Positions 1 to 7,835 of a stretch of DNA of 64,000 nt are shown one piece after another; the first letter of the stretch is position 1; every line of letters starts with the position of its first letter. Under the pieces are notes generated by a model. That model saw only the letters and a program-made list of their open reading frames with translations, did not search any database and had not been told where the DNA came from. Made by a program: the position numbers and the translations under genes. The DNA is taken from assembly GCA_041395625.1 (NCBI GenBank), contig JAWLAE010000003.1, forward strand, positions 62,001 through 126,000, given 5' to 3'. The DNA comes from CADEED01 sp041395625. Its GTDB lineage: Bacteria; Pseudomonadota; Gammaproteobacteria; Steroidobacterales; Steroidobacteraceae.

Positions 1-1593
1 CGCCCGTTCCTCGCTGGGCCCGGCGGCCGCGCGCGTCGCCACAAGCTTTACTGGGCGATCCTCGCGGCGATCGCGCTCGCCATTGGCCTCGCAGTCGTGC
101 AGCTGGTGGTGATGAAGATGCTGCCGTTCGACAACAAGTCCGAATTCCAGGTGATCGTCAACATGCCGGAGGGCACGCCGGTCGAAACGACCAGCCAGGT
201 ACTCGGCGAGCTGGCACGCGTGATCGAGGATGTGCCTGAAGTCACGGACTACCAGGTCTACGCGGGGACGGCGGCACCGATCAATTTCAACGGACTGGTG
301 CGCCAGTACTACTTACGGCAGGCGCCGGAGTTTGGCGACATTCAGGTGAACCTGCTCGACAAGCACGAGCGTGATCGACAGAGTCACGAGATCGCGCTCA
401 GTGTCCGCCCGGCACTAGCGGCAATCGGTAAACGCCATGGAGCTTCGGTGCAGGTTGTCGAGGTGCCGCCGGGGCCACCGGTGCAGGCCCCGATCGTCGC
501 GGAAGTATATGGCTCGCGCTACGCAGAACAGCAGCAGCTCGCGGGCGAGCTTCGGCAGTTGTTCGACAGCACCGACGACATCGTCGACGTCGACGACAGC
601 CTCGAAACACCCAGTCCCCGGCTAATACTGCGTCTCGATCAGCAGAAGGCGGCCCTGCTGGGCGTCTCGCAAGCCCAGGTTGGCCAGCTGATCACCACCG
701 CACTCGCCGGCACGGATGTCACCTATGTACATACCGGACGCGAGCGTCAACCGATAGCGGTGCGAATGGAGCTGCCGGTCGAGAGCAAAGCGCAAATCGA
801 CGACTTGTTACAGCTCGAGCTGCGCGCGATGGATGGCACGACAGTGCCGGTGGGCGAGGTGGTCAGCGTGCAGACCGCGAGCTGGGACGCCGCGATCTAT
901 CACAAGGACCTGTTGCCGGTAGTCTACGTCACCGGTGACATGGCTGGGCCACTCGACAGTCCACTGTACGGGATGTTCGACATCGTCGGCAAACTGGGCG
1001 AGCTGCCCGTCACGCAACACTTCATCGCGCCGCCTGAGGATCCCAACGAGCTCGCGGTGAAGTGGGATGGCGAGTGGCAGATCACTTACGAGACATTCCG
1101 CGACATGGGCCTGGCCTATGCGGTTGGTCTGGTTCTGATCTATCTACTGGTCGTCGCGCAGTTCGGCTCCTATGCCCTGCCGCTCATCATCATGGCGCCG
1201 ATTCCGCTCACCATCATCGGCGTGATGCCGGGCCACGCCTTGTTAGGTGCGCAATTCACCGCCACGTCCATGATCGGCATGATTGCGCTCGCTGGCATCA
1301 TTGTCCGCAATTCCATCCTGCTGGTTGACTTCATCAATATCGAAATAGCCGGCGGTAGCACACTCGAGGATGCAGTAGTTCGTGCCGGTGCGATCCGCGC
1401 CAAACCCATTACGCTCACTGCACTCGCCGCCATGATTGGCGCGTTCTTCATCCTTGACGACCCGATCTTCAACGGTCTCGCTGTCGCGCTGATCTTCGGC
1501 ATCTTCGTATCGACTTTACTGACGTTGATCGTCATACCAGTACTCTACTACGCCTATCTCAGACGACGGCCACCGCCCGCGGTCGCCCCATAA
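1..1593 (+). CDS. RND efflux transporter permease, C-terminal part (5' end outside window)
   Basis: Inner-membrane RND pump subunit that would export substrates with the proton gradient, working with an adaptor and an outer-membrane channel. The reading frame is open from base 1, so the N-terminal half lies off the window. Visible parts are a transmembrane helix (about bases 40-110), the start of the second periplasmic porter loop with the family motif LPFDNKSEFQV and a following MPEGTP, then a C-terminal block of hydrophobic helices from about base 1090 to 1580. The motif style is closer to HAE1/CzcA-like pumps than to E. coli AcrB. It is followed 13 bp later by a sulfide:quinone oxidoreductase gene and then a TolC-type gene, so pump, oxidase and channel appear to share a transcript. 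Substrate unknown; the neighbours hint at sulfur-related compounds (inference). Confidence 0.9.
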   Translation, partial: RPFLAGPGGRARRHKLYWAILAAIALAIGLAVVQLVVMKMLPFDNKSEFQVIVNMPEGTPVETTSQVLGELARVIEDVPEVTDYQVYAGTAAPINFNGLVRQYYLRQAPEFGDIQVNLLDKHERDRQSHEIALSVRPALAAIGKRHGASVQVVEVPPGPPVQAPIVAEVYGSRYAEQQQLAGELRQLFDSTDDIVDVDDSLETPSPRLILRLDQQKAALLGVSQAQVGQLITTALAGTDVTYVHTGRERQPIAVRMELPVESKAQIDDLLQLELRAMDGTTVPVGEVVSVQTASWDAAIYHKDLLPVVYVTGDMAGPLDSPLYGMFDIVGKLGELPVTQHFIAPPEDPNELAVKWDGEWQITYETFRDMGLAYAVGLVLIYLLVVAQFGSYALPLIIMAPIPLTIIGVMPGHALLGAQFTATSMIGMIALAGIIVRNSILLVDFINIEIAGGSTLEDAVVRAGAIRAKPITLTALAAMIGAFFILDDPIFNGLAVALIFGIFVSTLLTLIVIPVLYYAYLRRRPPPAVAP

Positions 1594-1606
1594 CAGGAGA
1601 ACACCT

Positions 1607-2890
1607 ATGGCTCACATAGCAATCGTCGGCGCCGGCATCGGTGGCGTTCCCGCAGCGTACGAGCTGCGCAAGATGCTCGGCAAGGAACATCGCATAACAC
1701 TGATCGGTGCGACACCTTACTTCGAGTTCACACCCTCCAATCCGTGGGTCGCCGTCGGCTGGCGCAAGTTGGCGGAAACCCGAGTGGAGCTGCGTGAGCA
1801 TATTGGCGCGAAAGGCATCGAATGGCGCGCCGAAAAGGTGGCATCGATCGACGCGCCGGGCAATACGCTCACGATGGCGGGCGGCGAGCAGCTTGCCTAC
1901 GACTACCTGGTAATCACCACTGGACCTCGTCTCGCATTCGAGGAGGTGCCGGGGCTCGGCCCCGAGGGTGGCCATACCCACTCGATCTGCACGCATGCGC
2001 ATTCGCAAACCACCTGGGATGCTTATCAGAAGTTCCTGGAGAATCCGGGACCCGTGGTCATTGGCGCAGCGCAGGGTGCCAGTTGCTTCGGACCGGCCTA
2101 CGAGTTTGCGATGATCGTCGACGCCGATCTGCGCAAGCGCAAGCTGCGCGATCGTGTACCGATCACCTACGTGACCAGCGAGCCATATATTGGCCATATG
2201 GGTCTCGGCGGCGTTGGCGACAGCAAGGGGCTGATGGAATCGGAGTTACGTCAACGGCATATCAAGTGGATCACCAACGCCAAGATCGACGATGTGGCGC
2301 CGGCGGAAATGACAGTTAGTGAGTGCGACGATGACGGCAAGCCGCGCAAGGAACACAAGTTGCCGTTCCGCTTCGCGATGATCCTGCCGGCCTTCAAGGG
2401 TGTCGATGCCGTGGCGAACGTGCCGGAACTTTGCAATCCGCGCGGTTTCGTACTGATCGATGAGCATCAAAGATCCAAGCGCTATCCGAACATCTTCTCC
2501 GCCGGCGTGTGCGTAGCGATTCCACCGGTCGAGGCGACACCGGTCGCGACGGGCGCGCCGAAAACCGGTTACATGATCGAATCGATGGTGAGCGCGATCT
2601 GCGAGAACATCACCGCGGATATCCAGGGCAAGCCCGCCACCGCCAGCGGCACCTGGAACGCGATCTGCATCGCTGATTTCGGTGATACGGGCGCCGCGTT
2701 CGTCGCGCTCCCGCAGATTCCACCGCGCAACGTCACTTGGGCCAAGCAGGGAAAGTGGGCCCATCTGGCGAAGATCGCCTTCGAGAAGTACTTCTTGCGC
2801 AAGGTGCGCACCGGCTCGATTGCACCGGTCTACGAGAAGTACGTACTGAAGGCGCTCGGCATCGTGTCGCTGAAGGAAGTCCATAAATGA
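1607..2890 (+). CDS. sqr: Sulfide:quinone oxidoreductase (type I-like)
   Basis: FAD-dependent membrane-associated enzyme that oxidises sulfide (giving polysulfide or persulfide) and reduces quinone. The 427-aa protein starts with the dinucleotide-binding motif GAGIGG. It has cysteines at residues 128 (HSICTHAH), 160 (GASCFGPAYEF) and 354 (NAICIADFGD). The first two coincide exactly with the catalytic cysteines I recall for Acidithiobacillus ferrooxidans SQR (128, 160, 356), and the third is offset by two. The C-terminal region is the amphipathic membrane-binding type. A GGAGA ribosome site lies just before the ATG. The stop overlaps the next gene's start (ATGA), so translation is probably coupled to the TolC-type gene. 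A general NAD(P)/FAD oxidoreductase is the alternative, but the three cysteines argue for SQR. Confidence 0.88.
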   Translation: MAHIAIVGAGIGGVPAAYELRKMLGKEHRITLIGATPYFEFTPSNPWVAVGWRKLAETRVELREHIGAKGIEWRAEKVASIDAPGNTLTMAGGEQLAYDYLVITTGPRLAFEEVPGLGPEGGHTHSICTHAHSQTTWDAYQKFLENPGPVVIGAAQGASCFGPAYEFAMIVDADLRKRKLRDRVPITYVTSEPYIGHMGLGGVGDSKGLMESELRQRHIKWITNAKIDDVAPAEMTVSECDDDGKPRKEHKLPFRFAMILPAFKGVDAVANVPELCNPRGFVLIDEHQRSKRYPNIFSAGVCVAIPPVEATPVATGAPKTGYMIESMVSAICENITADIQGKPATASGTWNAICIADFGDTGAAFVALPQIPPRNVTWAKQGKWAHLAKIAFEKYFLRKVRTGSIAPVYEKYVLKALGIVSLKEVHK

Positions 2891-4212
2891 TCCAGTGGGC
2901 TCGACCACTTGGAGTCGGTTTGCTGGGCTGCCTGGGCTGCGCCTTGCCTCTTGCCGCGCTCGCCGATCCTGACACGCTCGAGCAAGCCTGGGCGAGAGCC
3001 ATCGCCAACGACCCGGTTCTTGCGGCGGCTTCGGCGGACGCCGCCGCTGCCGAAGCGGACGCGCGGGCGGCACGGGCCGCACGTCTGCCGAAGCTCGAGG
3101 TCGGCGGCAGCTATACGCGCTATGCGGACGCGCCCGCGCTGGATGTCACGACACCGCAGTTTTCTTTTCAGTCGCCGCGTATCTTCGACAACGACGACGC
3201 CGTGATGACCTATGCACAGGTCACTCAGCCGCTGTATGCGGGCGGCAGTATTGCTGCTGGCGTCAGTGCGGCCCGCGATGCAGCCCGTGGCGCCAAGGCA
3301 GCCGAAGCCGGAGCACACGCCGATCTCAAATTGCAGGTTGCGCGCAACTACATCGCAGTATTGCGCGCGCGCCGGTCACTCGAAGCGGCCGAAGCGAGCG
3401 TGGCGAGCCTGCGCTCCCAGGTCAACGACGTACAAGTGATGGTCGATACGCAGTCGGTTGCGCAGAGTGATCTGTTAGCCGCACGGGTCGCGCTGGCCGA
3501 CGCAGAACAGCAGCGTCTACGCGCCGAGCATGTGTTGCGACTCGCCCATGTCAACTACAACCGCAAATTGGGTGCGCCTGCTGCGGAGATACCAGTACTC
3601 GATGACAACCTCGGCGCTGCCGTCGCTACCAGTGGGACTCTGGATCGAGAGCCTGTCGAGACGTTGATCGAACGCGCGCTGGCGACACGCAGCGAGATGA
3701 CCACTCTCCAGGCGCAATCATCGGCGCTCGCGGCGCGCGGCCGTGCTGCGGCGGGCGAACAACTGCCGCAGATCGCGCTGGTCGGCGGCTACAATCATCT
3801 CGAGACAACTATTCTCGATCGCGAGGACTTCTCGTCCATCGGCGTCGGCATCAAGTGGCACCTGTTCGACGGCGGGCAGGCTCGCAATCGCGCCGCATCG
3901 CTGCGCCGAGCCAGCCAGGCAGCGGCGTATCGGCTCGACGATTTGCGCAGCGGCATTGAGTACCAGGTGCGGGCTGCGTGGCTCGGCGTACAGGAGGCCG
4001 ACGCGCGGATCGGCGTCACACGTCAGGCCGTGGCGGAGGGCGAGGAGAACCTGCGTTTGAGCCGCGAACTGTACGGCGCCGGGTTGGCAACGAATACGCA
4101 GGTGCTCGAGGCGATTGCGTTGCGTGTTGCCGCCAAGAACAATGCGAGCGACGCGTTGCTCGATGCGGCTTTGGCGAGGCTCGAGCTGCGGCGTGCTGTA
4201 GGGGAACTGTAA
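2887..4212 (+). CDS. TolC-family outer-membrane channel protein
   Basis: Outer-membrane efflux channel partner for the RND pump encoded upstream. The 441-aa protein has a signal peptide (hydrophobic stretch ending near ALAADPD, about residue 27) and the long alanine/arginine-rich amphipathic helices with two related halves that typify the OEP family. Phrases such as YTRYADAP and TQPLYAGGSI in the first half, and GIKWHLFDGGQARNRAA in the second, are the usual strand-to-helix transitions. The start overlaps the SQR stop by four bases. It completes a pump-oxidase-channel order. The periplasmic adaptor should lie upstream of the window if the operon is complete (inference). Confidence 0.88.
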   Translation: MIQWARPLGVGLLGCLGCALPLAALADPDTLEQAWARAIANDPVLAAASADAAAAEADARAARAARLPKLEVGGSYTRYADAPALDVTTPQFSFQSPRIFDNDDAVMTYAQVTQPLYAGGSIAAGVSAARDAARGAKAAEAGAHADLKLQVARNYIAVLRARRSLEAAEASVASLRSQVNDVQVMVDTQSVAQSDLLAARVALADAEQQRLRAEHVLRLAHVNYNRKLGAPAAEIPVLDDNLGAAVATSGTLDREPVETLIERALATRSEMTTLQAQSSALAARGRAAAGEQLPQIALVGGYNHLETTILDREDFSSIGVGIKWHLFDGGQARNRAASLRRASQAAAYRLDDLRSGIEYQVRAAWLGVQEADARIGVTRQAVAEGEENLRLSRELYGAGLATNTQVLEAIALRVAAKNNASDALLDAALARLELRRAVGEL

Positions 4213-4220
4213 GTCGGAGT

Positions 4221-4613
4221 ATGATCGTCCGGATGCCACCCATTGCTCGTCGCTTTTTGTTGATCGCCGCCGTGTCACTCGCCATCGCCACGGCTCTCGG
4301 CGCCTTCGGCACGCACGCGCTGACGCCGCGCCTGGCACCCGATCGGCTGAAGTCCTTCGAAACCGCCGTCACCTACCAGTTCTACCATTCTCTGGGTCTG
4401 TTCGGAATCGCGCTGCTGCTACGCGATGCGGCAAGCAGGCTGCTTGCCACTGCGGCGTGGATCATTGTCGTCGGCTTGACGCTGTTCTGCGGCAGCATCT
4501 ATCTGCTGACGGCCGGTGCTCCGCGTGCGGTCATTGCGCTGGCCCCCATCGGCGGATCGTTGCTGATGCTCGCGTGGCTACTGGTGGCGGTATCGATTGC
4601 TCGACAACGCTGA
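4221..4613 (+). CDS. DUF423 (YgdD-like) membrane protein
   Basis: Small inner-membrane protein of about 130 aa with four predicted hydrophobic helices. The family signature is visible: ALGAFGTHAL near the N-terminus followed by TYQFYHSLGL, and a C-terminal GSLLMLAWL. The molecular function of DUF423 is unknown. The start is ambiguous: the ATG at 4221 sits too close to a GGAG at 4216-4219, while the ATG at 4233 is about 13 bases from it. It lies only 8 bp after the TolC-type gene, so it may be co-transcribed, and it converges on the metallo-hydrolase gene. Confidence 0.85.
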   Translation: MIVRMPPIARRFLLIAAVSLAIATALGAFGTHALTPRLAPDRLKSFETAVTYQFYHSLGLFGIALLLRDAASRLLATAAWIIVVGLTLFCGSIYLLTAGAPRAVIALAPIGGSLLMLAWLLVAVSIARQR

Positions 4614-4631
4614 CGGGACTAGCTTTCCTCG

Positions 4632-5525
4632 CTAACCCGGTGGGCACCCGATGACATTCACCGGCGTCTTCAGGTAAACGATGCCGTTGGCGGCAGCAGG
4701 CGGCAGTCGTCCGGCGGCAATGTTCAGTTGTACCGACGGAATGATCAGCACTGGCGCCGCCAACGTCTTGTCGCGCGCCTGGCGCGACTCAACGAACTCC
4801 GAGCGGGTCGTGCCGGCCTTGCAGTGAATGTTCTTGCCACGTGAAACCGCCACGCTGACGTGCTCGGTCGGCGCATCGTCGCCCGACGGATAGTCATGAC
4901 AGAAGTGCAGCAAGGTGTCAGCTGGCAGCGCGTGCAGTTTCTGAATCGTGTCATAGAGCTGAGTTGCGTCGCCACCCGGGAAATCGCAGCGTGCCGTGCC
5001 ATAGTCTGGCGGAAACAGTGTGTCGCCGATGAAAGCATGTTGACCGACGCGGTAGGTGATGCTGTCGGGCGTGTGGCCCGGCGTAGCCAACACCTCGATC
5101 TGCAGCTCGCCGAGCTGGAAACGATCGCCATCCTGGAACAGGTGGTCGAACTGCGAACCGTCGATCGGGAACGCCGCGCCCAGATCGAAAACCTGCGCGA
5201 AAGTCTCTTGTACCTCCTGGATCCCTGCTCCGATGCCGATCTTGCCGCCTAGGGCCTGCTGCAGCAGCGGCGCTGCCGACACATGGTCGGCGTGCGCGTG
5301 GGTCTCGAGTATCCAGTCGAGGGTCAGATTCTCAGCCTTGAAGGCGGCGATGATCTCATCGGCAGACCGCCTGCTGAAGCGTGCGGATCGAGGTTCGAAG
5401 TCGTGCACCGGATCGATCACGGCGGCACGACGCGTGCGCGGGCAGGCAACGATGTGCGTGAACGTCGAGGTGGCCGCATCGAAGAAATGCCACAACAGTG
5501 GCGGCGGAACTGTGTTCTTTGTCAT
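4632..5525 (-). CDS. MBL-fold metallo-hydrolase, persulfide dioxygenase-like
   Basis: Metallo-beta-lactamase-fold protein of the ETHE1/persulfide dioxygenase and Blh type, expected to oxidise glutathione persulfide to sulfite. In the 297-aa protein the metal motif is ETHAHADH (H76, H78, D80, H81), with further ligands H151 (TPGHTPDS), D168 (GDTLF) and H210 (HFCHDYPSG). No rhodanese domain is fused. A perfect TATAAT box on this strand ends only six bases before the ATG, so the message looks leaderless, and no ribosome site is visible. With the SQR at 1607 it gives two successive steps of sulfide oxidation. A glyoxalase-II-type hydrolase is the alternative. No ArsR-type regulator gene is present in the window. 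Confidence 0.82.
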   Translation of the reverse strand: MTKNTVPPPLLWHFFDAATSTFTHIVACPRTRRAAVIDPVHDFEPRSARFSRRSADEIIAAFKAENLTLDWILETHAHADHVSAAPLLQQALGGKIGIGAGIQEVQETFAQVFDLGAAFPIDGSQFDHLFQDGDRFQLGELQIEVLATPGHTPDSITYRVGQHAFIGDTLFPPDYGTARCDFPGGDATQLYDTIQKLHALPADTLLHFCHDYPSGDDAPTEHVSVAVSRGKNIHCKAGTTRSEFVESRQARDKTLAAPVLIIPSVQLNIAAGRLPPAAANGIVYLKTPVNVIGCPPG

Positions 5526-5531
5526 GCGTTC

Positions 5532-5555
5532 ATTATATTAGATTTCGCTAATCTA
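5532..5555 (-). promoter_or_regulatory. Promoter -10 box plus palindromic operator candidate upstream of the persulfide dioxygenase-like gene
   Basis: On the minus strand a perfect TATAAT lies at 5532-5537. It overlaps a quasi-palindrome at 5534-5555 of the form TATATTAG-N6-CTAATCTA, whose arms match at 7 of 8 positions and contain a perfect ATTAG-N6-CTAAT core. AT-rich palindromes over the -10 region are typical ArsR-family operators (for example BigR, which controls sulfur-oxidation genes). The bound regulator is inferred and is not encoded in the window. The 63-bp gap also serves the divergent acetate kinase gene. Confidence 0.55.
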
Positions 5556-5566
5556 GCGACTACGTG

Positions 5567-5572
5567 TATACT
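5567..5572 (+). promoter_or_regulatory. Candidate -10 element for acetate kinase
   Basis: TATACT (5 of 6 matches to consensus) lies 16 bases before the ackA ATG. The hexamer 17 bp upstream of it (5544-5549) is a poor -35 and falls inside the palindrome, so a repressor bound there could affect both directions. Very short leader; tentative. Confidence 0.35.
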
Positions 5573-5588
5573 GCTATGATGGGGCGTT

Positions 5589-6686
5589 ATGAATATCTGG
5601 ACGCTCAACGCCGGTAGCTCGTCTATCAAGCTCGGCATCTTCGTTGCGGACCGATCGTCACCCGCCAGCCTGCGCTGCGTGCTGCGCGCGCGGATTGAGA
5701 AACTCCCGGCAGGAGAACTGGCGACCCTCGAAACGCTGCTGGTCAAGCACGGCGCCCAGCTACCCGATGCGATTGCGCACCGCGTTGTACATGGGGGACA
5801 TCGGTTGTCCGAGCCGACTGTCATCGATGAGGCGGCGCGCGCGGCGCTCGCCGCCGCGGCGTCGTTTGCGCCGCTGCACAATCCGGTGGCCTTGCGCTGG
5901 ATCGATGCGTGTCGCGCTGCGTGCGCCACAAGCGTGCGGCAGGTCGCCGTGTTCGACACGGCGTTCTTCGCCACCCTGCCAGAGGCAGCCTGGCGCTATG
6001 CTCTGCCGCGTAAGTTGGCGGACATGCACCATCTGCGACGCTATGGCTTCCATGGCATCGCGCACCTGAGCATGTGGAAGCAATTCGTAGCGCTGCGGCC
6101 CGATCTCGACCACGGCGGTAGACTTGTCACCCTGCAGCTGGGCGGTGGCTGCTCCGCTGCGGCGGTCCTGAACGGTGCACCACAAGACACCTCGATGGGT
6201 TTCTCGCCGCTCGAAGGACTCGTCATGGCCACGCGCGCGGGTGATGTCGACGCCGGATTGTTAGTACATCTGCAGCGGGAACTGGGTTATGACCCGGCGG
6301 CACTGGAATCACTGCTGTCGCGCGAATCCGGACTGCAAGGCGTGTCGGGGCTTTCGTCGAGCGCAGGCGAGTTGCTACGCACCGACGATCCGCATGCCGC
6401 GCTTGCCCTCGATATCTATTGCCGCCGTGCCGCCAAGTACGTCGCGAGCTACGCGGCGGTGCTGGGCGGCATCGACGGCATCTGCTTCGGCGGCGGCGTC
6501 GGTGAGAACGTGCCGGAGGTTCGTGCAGCAATCCTCGCGCGGCTCGCCTTCATGGGCGTGCAGATCGATATGGCGCGCAATCAGGCCGGCGGCCGAATCA
6601 GTGCGGACGACAGCAGCGTGGATTGCCGCGTTCTGGCGGTGGACGAAGAATCGGAGCTGGCCGCAGCAGCCACCCGCTTCCTCTGA
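5589..6686 (+). CDS. ackA: Acetate/propionate family kinase
   Basis: Interconverts acetate + ATP and acetyl phosphate + ADP in the cytoplasm. The 365-aa protein is somewhat shorter than the usual 395-400 aa. It starts with the family's LNAGSSSIK motif. It carries HRVVHGGH, FDTAFF, YGFHGIAH (about residue 155), LQLGGGCSAAAV, the DTSMGFSPLEG segment and the C-terminal nucleotide-binding GICFGGGVGEN. A GGGG ribosome site precedes the ATG. No phosphotransacetylase or phosphoketolase gene is in the window. The converging transaldolase gene is compatible with a phosphoketolase/pentose pathway link, but the two are not co-transcribed. Confidence 0.93.
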   Translation: MNIWTLNAGSSSIKLGIFVADRSSPASLRCVLRARIEKLPAGELATLETLLVKHGAQLPDAIAHRVVHGGHRLSEPTVIDEAARAALAAAASFAPLHNPVALRWIDACRAACATSVRQVAVFDTAFFATLPEAAWRYALPRKLADMHHLRRYGFHGIAHLSMWKQFVALRPDLDHGGRLVTLQLGGGCSAAAVLNGAPQDTSMGFSPLEGLVMATRAGDVDAGLLVHLQRELGYDPAALESLLSRESGLQGVSGLSSSAGELLRTDDPHAALALDIYCRRAAKYVASYAAVLGGIDGICFGGGVGENVPEVRAAILARLAFMGVQIDMARNQAGGRISADDSSVDCRVLAVDEESELAAAATRFL

Positions 6687-6699
6687 GCGCTGGCTCGAT

Positions 6700-6720
6700 C
6701 GCGGCACGGCCGTCGCGTTT
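6700..6720 (+). terminator. Weak hairpin between converging ackA and tal
   Basis: A six-base stem (6700-6705 with 6712-6717, one G-U pair), a six-base loop, then TTT. It sits right after ackA and overlaps the end of the converging gene. The short U-run makes it only a candidate terminator. Confidence 0.3.
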
Positions 6721-7835
6721 CAGTTCGCCGCCGACTTGCGCACGTCGGCTATCACACCGAGCAACTGATCATAGGGTTCACTGAACTTGCGTACACCTTC
6801 ACGCTCGAGCTGCTCAGCTACCTCATCCAGGTCGATACCGCGTTCAGCCAAGCCTGCCAGCACTTTGCGCGCGCTATCGATGGCCTGCTCGATTCGCACA
6901 CTGGGCTCACCGTGATCGCGGTACGCCGCCAGCGTTTCGGGCGGCATGGTATTGACCGTATCTGGTGCGATCAATGCCTCGACATACTTGACGTCGCTAT
7001 AGCCTGGATTTTTGGTCGACGTCGAAGCCCACAGCAGGAGCTGGGGCCGTGCGCCGGCCTGGGCACATAGCTTCCAGTCAGGCTGACCGATGCGCTCGCG
7101 CCAGGCCTGCATGGCGCCGGCAGCACTCGTTATGCCGGCTGTACCGCAGAGCGACGTCGCGCCTGCATCACCTGCTGCGATGCGTTGCTCGAGCCGGTTG
7201 TCCACCAGCGTATCGATGCGGCTGATGAAGAAGCTGGCGACCGACGCGACGCGGTCCACCGGCTTGCCCGCGGCAATTCGGGCGGCAATGCCCTCGCGGA
7301 ACGCATCGAAAACCTGCAGGTATCTTGCAACCGCGAAGATCAGCGTCACGTTGACATTGATGCCCGCCGCGATCGATTGGCGAATCGCCGACAGTCCGGC
7401 GCGCGTTGCCGGGATCTTGATCATCACATTCGGCCGGTCGACAGCTTTCCAGAGTCGTGCGGCAGCCGCAATGGTGCCGTCGGTATCCTCAGCCAAATGC
7501 GGGGACACTTCGAGACTGACGTAACCCGCCTTGCCCGCGGTATCGCCATACACGCCGGCAAATGCGTCGGCGGCGCTACGCACATCGGCGATCGCCAACT
7601 GCTCATAGATCTGCTCAGTCGTTGCCGCCTCATCTGCAGACTCGATGTCAGCATGGTAGTCGTCGGTGTCTGAAATGGCCTTGGCGAAAATGGCCGGATT
7701 CGACGTCAGACCTGCGAGGCCATCGGCCGCGATCAAACCTGCAAGCTCGCCACTCGTCAAGAGCTCGCGCCGGATGTCGTCGAGCCAGACCTGCTGGCCC
7801 AATCGTCGCAGTTGTTGCAGTGGATTATCGGCCAT
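6720..7835 (-). CDS. tal: Transaldolase
   Basis: Transfers the dihydroxyacetone unit between sugar phosphates in the non-oxidative pentose phosphate pathway. The 371-aa protein has the strand motif LTSNPAIFAKAI (about residue 43) and the Schiff-base lysine K140 in NVMIKIPAT. Its length and sequence style match the longer actinobacterial/cyanobacterial-type class (about 370 aa) rather than the 317-aa E. coli TalB. The start at 7835 (MADNPLQQLRRLG) has a GAGG ribosome site five bases away; a longer frame upstream lacks conserved sequence. Its start overlaps the end of the upstream radical SAM gene by 11 bp, so the two are probably co-transcribed. Confidence 0.93.
   Translation of the reverse strand: MADNPLQQLRRLGQQVWLDDIRRELLTSGELAGLIAADGLAGLTSNPAIFAKAISDTDDYHADIESADEAATTEQIYEQLAIADVRSAADAFAGVYGDTAGKAGYVSLEVSPHLAEDTDGTIAAAARLWKAVDRPNVMIKIPATRAGLSAIRQSIAAGINVNVTLIFAVARYLQVFDAFREGIAARIAAGKPVDRVASVASFFISRIDTLVDNRLEQRIAAGDAGATSLCGTAGITSAAGAMQAWRERIGQPDWKLCAQAGARPQLLLWASTSTKNPGYSDVKYVEALIAPDTVNTMPPETLAAYRDHGEPSVRIEQAIDSARKVLAGLAERGIDLDEVAEQLEREGVRKFSEPYDQLLGVIADVRKSAAN

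Noticed and set aside
5589..7835. Phosphoketolase-type operon from acetate kinase plus transaldolase
   Set aside because: The genes converge and no phosphoketolase gene lies in the window.
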